The position numbers were made by a program, and so were the translations under genes. Below the pieces are notes generated by a model. The model was not told the origin of the DNA, ran no database searches, and worked only from the letters and a program-made list of their open reading frames with translations. Below are positions 33,801 through 34,625 of a stretch of 34,625 nucleotides of DNA, piece by piece. Each line of letters opens with the position of its first letter. Position 1 is the first letter of the stretch. Origin of the DNA: Prevotella sp. (GTDB lineage Bacteria; Bacteroidota; Bacteroidia; Bacteroidales; Bacteroidaceae); assembly GCA_016286995.1 (NCBI GenBank), contig JAEEVA010000033.1, forward strand, positions 1 to 34,625, read 5' to 3'.

Positions 33801-34625
33801 GTACTGCTGTGGATTGCTCGACGTGTTCTTCAGGGACTTTACATAGAGTGCCTCGGCGGCATTGGTGTGGTCAGCAGCAAACTCACCCACCCGGTAGGTC
33901 TGTCCGCCATAGGTGTACTCGTAGGCTATGGCCAGCACCTGGTCTGTTTGCAATGTCGTCTTCAGAGAGATGTATCCCAAGCTGGCGTTCACCGTATATT
34001 CCGATGTGTTGAGCAGTCGCGCAGAAGCCAGTTTCTCATAGTCCTTGCCACCCTCGAAGACAGGATCCAGCACCGCAGACGTCTGGTCGATGTCACGTGC
34101 TGCGGCGTACGTCGTTGTCAGCTGACTGTACAGGTCGTTTACACCATTGTCAGGCACTGCCGACGTACCTCCCGTTCCCTGACTGCCGCTTCCAGGCTCC
34201 TTCACTTTACTTTCACCCAGGTCGGGGAAAGCAATGATGTTTCGCGAGTTGGCGGTCGTTCCCGACTTGTTGGTCACCCATACTTCTACACGGCTGATGT
34301 TGATGCCCGTCGTGATGTTGGGCAACTGAGCCATAGCAGCGTCGTAGCGTTCACGGAAATATTTGCCTAAGTAGAAGTGGCGATTTTCCTCATAGTTGGC
34401 CACATCAAGCTCGAAGGGTGTCAGTTGTGTGCCGCCTTTCGATGAAACACTCTTCGATGTGGAGTTTTTCTGCGACAGCACTGTCTGCAGTTTTAGCTTG
34501 CCGAACTGCATGTCGGTACGAAGACCGAACAGACTCGTGGCACCTTTTACCAATGAGTTGTTCGAGGGGAACGTTACGTTACCAGCCGCGACCAGTTTGA
34601 TGATTTCATCCTCTTTGCCTTCGTA
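27885..34625 (-). CDS. sprA: Type IX secretion outer-membrane channel SprA (N-terminus outside window)
   Basis: 2,246 residues are present and the frame is open to the right edge, so the N-terminus is missing. It forms the very large beta-barrel through which type IX secretion cargo crosses the outer membrane. SprA-like features: GNVTFPSNNSLVKGATSLFG then LRTDMQFGKLKLQTVLSQKN; a SRVEVWVTN segment; AYEYTYGGQTYRVGEFA; LLGLNWEYDF-type barrel strands; SYIDDFENATSAIDVMEP; a long barrel region; and a C-terminal strand ending in FGLSMKFSLTR. It contains a Lys/Gly/Asp low-complexity insert coded by 29538-29618. It is convergent with manA with a three-base gap. Its presence says the organism has type IX secretion. 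Confidence 0.93.
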   Translation of the reverse strand, partial: YEGKEDEIIKLVAAGNVTFPSNNSLVKGATSLFGLRTDMQFGKLKLQTVLSQKNSTSKSVSSKGGTQLTPFELDVANYEENRHFYLGKYFRERYDAAMAQLPNITTGINISRVEVWVTNKSGTTANSRNIIAFPDLGESKVKEPGSGSQGTGGTSAVPDNGVNDLYSQLTTTYAAARDIDQTSAVLDPVFEGGKDYEKLASARLLNTSEYTVNASLGYISLKTTLQTDQVLAIAYEYTYGGQTYRVGEFAADHTNAAEALYVKSLKNTSSNPQQYNWSLMMKNVYYLASNVEKTKFKLDIKYKSDTAGVYLTYVPEVKDITLLRGLGCDRLDNNNKLHPNGVFDFVEGYTVQNGRVFFPSAEPFGTTLRNFLLRNGVSPDIAERYTFHELYDTTRTAARQMTDKDKYLLVGQFKGSAANVISLGAYNVPQGSVVVTAGGVTLTEGSDYSVDYSAGEVTILNQSIIDAGTSVNVSLESNTEYGMQRKTMLGLNWEYDFSKDFQIGGTLQHLSEQALTSKVTMGSEPLKNTLWGLNINWKTESQWLTSMLDRLPLLHCTQPSQITFTGEFAHLIAGTASGTQDNASYIDDFENATSAIDVMEPKSWNISSVPTMFPEYNDKDSVSSSYNRALLSWYTIDPLFTYRSSSLTPAHIKSDLEQLSNHYVRAVYVSELYPNRQQSTYSGATSTLPILNLAYYPQERGPYNLNTNVNMDGSLKVPLQNWGGMMRKLDTNDFETANIEYIEFWLLDPFIYSSQEPDAADYGGDLYINLGEVSEDILHDGKKFYESGMPVDGSSSYTTTQWGKIPIQATQTYAFANTSGARAKQDVGLNGLNDEEERSYPAYADFLSHVNVNDSVRTAWNQDPANDNYHYFRGSDLDERKASILDRYKRINMPQGNSPDNDQQTEGYDTSYKSYPDVEDINQDYTLNEYERYYQYHVSIRPEDLRLGHNFITDIREHTASLRNGKKEPVKWYQFRIPLNQYEEPVGGISDFTSIRFMRMFLTQFRKPIVLRFGSLDLVRGEWRVYEQELTGSSNSGTMEVSAVNIEENNDRRPVNYVVPPGISRVTDPSQPQLTEANEQSLCMMVKNLSQGESKAVYRNTTLDLRQYKRIQMFVHANHLIDDNTLGDDQLAVFIRLGSDYRNNYYEYLIPLKLTPDRNDYNKYNLDDCRAVWPLENMLNIDLSIFTHLKKARNQARAIGTASYTTEYYDYDPDNANNRISIMGNPSLGEVKTMIIGVRNLTGTMKSGEVWVNELRLMDVNNKGGWAASGNLNVQLSDVGTVNLMGKIITEGFGGIEESVAQRTTDNYKTYSLTTNFELGKFFPDKMKVTAPIYYSVTKEITRPKYNPLDTDMELDDALESVADQHERDSIESIAITKATTKNFSLSNVRVGIKTKRHPMPYDPANFSFSYSSRNTRRSGETTVYEHEDEWRGSFNYTYTPVYKTWEPFKKSKSKSKWMALPKAFGINYLPQNITFNTDLSHTYSELQERDMDNLGGSKIPAQWSSTFLWNRDFSLRWDFTKNLHMNFQSGTQAEIEEPDSDLPINKDLYPDRYTAWKDSVWHSIKHLGTPLNYRQTFTASYQLPLNKLPILDWVNADASYNASYNWVRGMRLEDGKSLGNTISNNRQLNINGNLNLETLYNHFPFLKKTNERFKKAATTNKPKNSKGNKNGKDGKDGKDGKEGKDGKDSKDGKDGKSPAGKNSKGKNDDKNLPKNKNSYQQELTLKPDTTFTITHNKKSKRLIVTAKTKDGKSYPVKYKVIDENKIRIKNKDSVAISVTVTPKPSLENDWWYKPTQSVARVLMMARTIGISYRNQYSMSLPGFMPMAGDAFGQNTSGNVMAPGLAFAFGMTDDSFIGKARDNGWLSDSLTSPAATNQTIDLQLRATLEPVRDLKIDLNASRTESKARSIQYMYDGMPTTQSGTFTMTTLSISSAFESMGDANNGYPSKVFDRFCNALPDYQAKAAAHYGQEVDQYSAAVMIPAFLNTYTSSGGGSLDFFPALTRLLPNWTLRYGGLSKLPWLSDHFKSVNINHSYKSVYAVGSYTSGTATASMLGWSVPTVTIQESFAPLLGMDATLNNNLTVKAEFRRTRALTLSTTSIQINENRSNDWVIGLGYKISDFRLFNSGMSRKIKKSQKGSKSNQNDQNAQGSTRGKGGVNHDLNLRLDLTLRDQAAITRDIASRTSAASSGNSALKISFLADYTLSRLLTLSFYYDRQTNTPLLSSSSYPTTTRDFGLSMKFSLTR
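29538..29618. repeat. 9-bp coding repeat in sprA (Gly-Lys-Asp tract)
   Basis: About nine 9-base units code for GKD, with GKE and SKD variants, inside a longer Lys/Asn/Gly-rich stretch (roughly 29480-29660). The units vary at third positions, so protein sequence rather than DNA identity seems to be kept. Confidence 0.85.

Overview
The window looks like a chromosomal segment from a Bacteroidota gut or oral species, most likely Prevotellaceae. Three things support this. Promoters are of the TTTG(G)-N19-TAnnTTTG type. The gene set is typical: SprA (type IX secretion), a DUF4251 lipoprotein, a Bacteroidetes-type VanW protein and a 5-fold beta-flower protein. Very large secreted proteins carrying dockerin-like ends are also present. 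No tRNA, rRNA, CRISPR array or insertion sequence is visible.

Layout. 1-9,400 (minus): two tandem paralogous giant secreted proteins; the second is complete (about 2,451 aa) and the first runs off the left edge. 9,400-10,000: a gene-free AT-rich stretch with a tandemly duplicated promoter, a perfect 19-bp inverted repeat and an 11/22-bp phased degenerate repeat. 10,005-10,719 (minus): a decaying three-gene DUF3791/DUF3990 module (amber stop, probable internal deletion). 10,852-14,713: small accessory genes, namely a DUF4251 lipoprotein, a VapBC-like PIN toxin-antitoxin pair, a 17-residue-repeat secreted protein, a VanW-family protein and an uncharacterised secreted protein. 14,841-21,915 (minus): a self-contained glycine cleavage operon lplA-gcvT-gcvH-(GYF/DUF805 membrane protein)-gcvPA-gcvPB-lpdA. 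It encodes all four enzyme components plus a ligase that can load lipoate on GcvH, and it is driven by one clear promoter and closed by a hairpin that overlaps the lpdA stop. 22,187-27,881 (plus): dxs-trkA-trkH-manA, the first three overlapping. 27,885-34,625 (minus): sprA, the outer-membrane channel of the type IX secretion system, missing its N-terminus at the window edge.

I see no complete new multi-gene system. The most unusual signal is in repeats. (1) Heptanucleotide tandem repeats of several different sequences occur at about eight loci in 34 kb. They lie between genes, next to promoters, over start and stop codons, and in frame inside lpdA and the giant surface gene. (2) A promoter-plus-hairpin unit of 75-84 bp is tandemly repeated upstream of both dxs and the giant surface gene, two functionally unrelated genes; only the gene-proximal copy keeps an intact promoter. 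(3) The promoter of one giant gene has its -33 element inside the loop of the terminator of the other.
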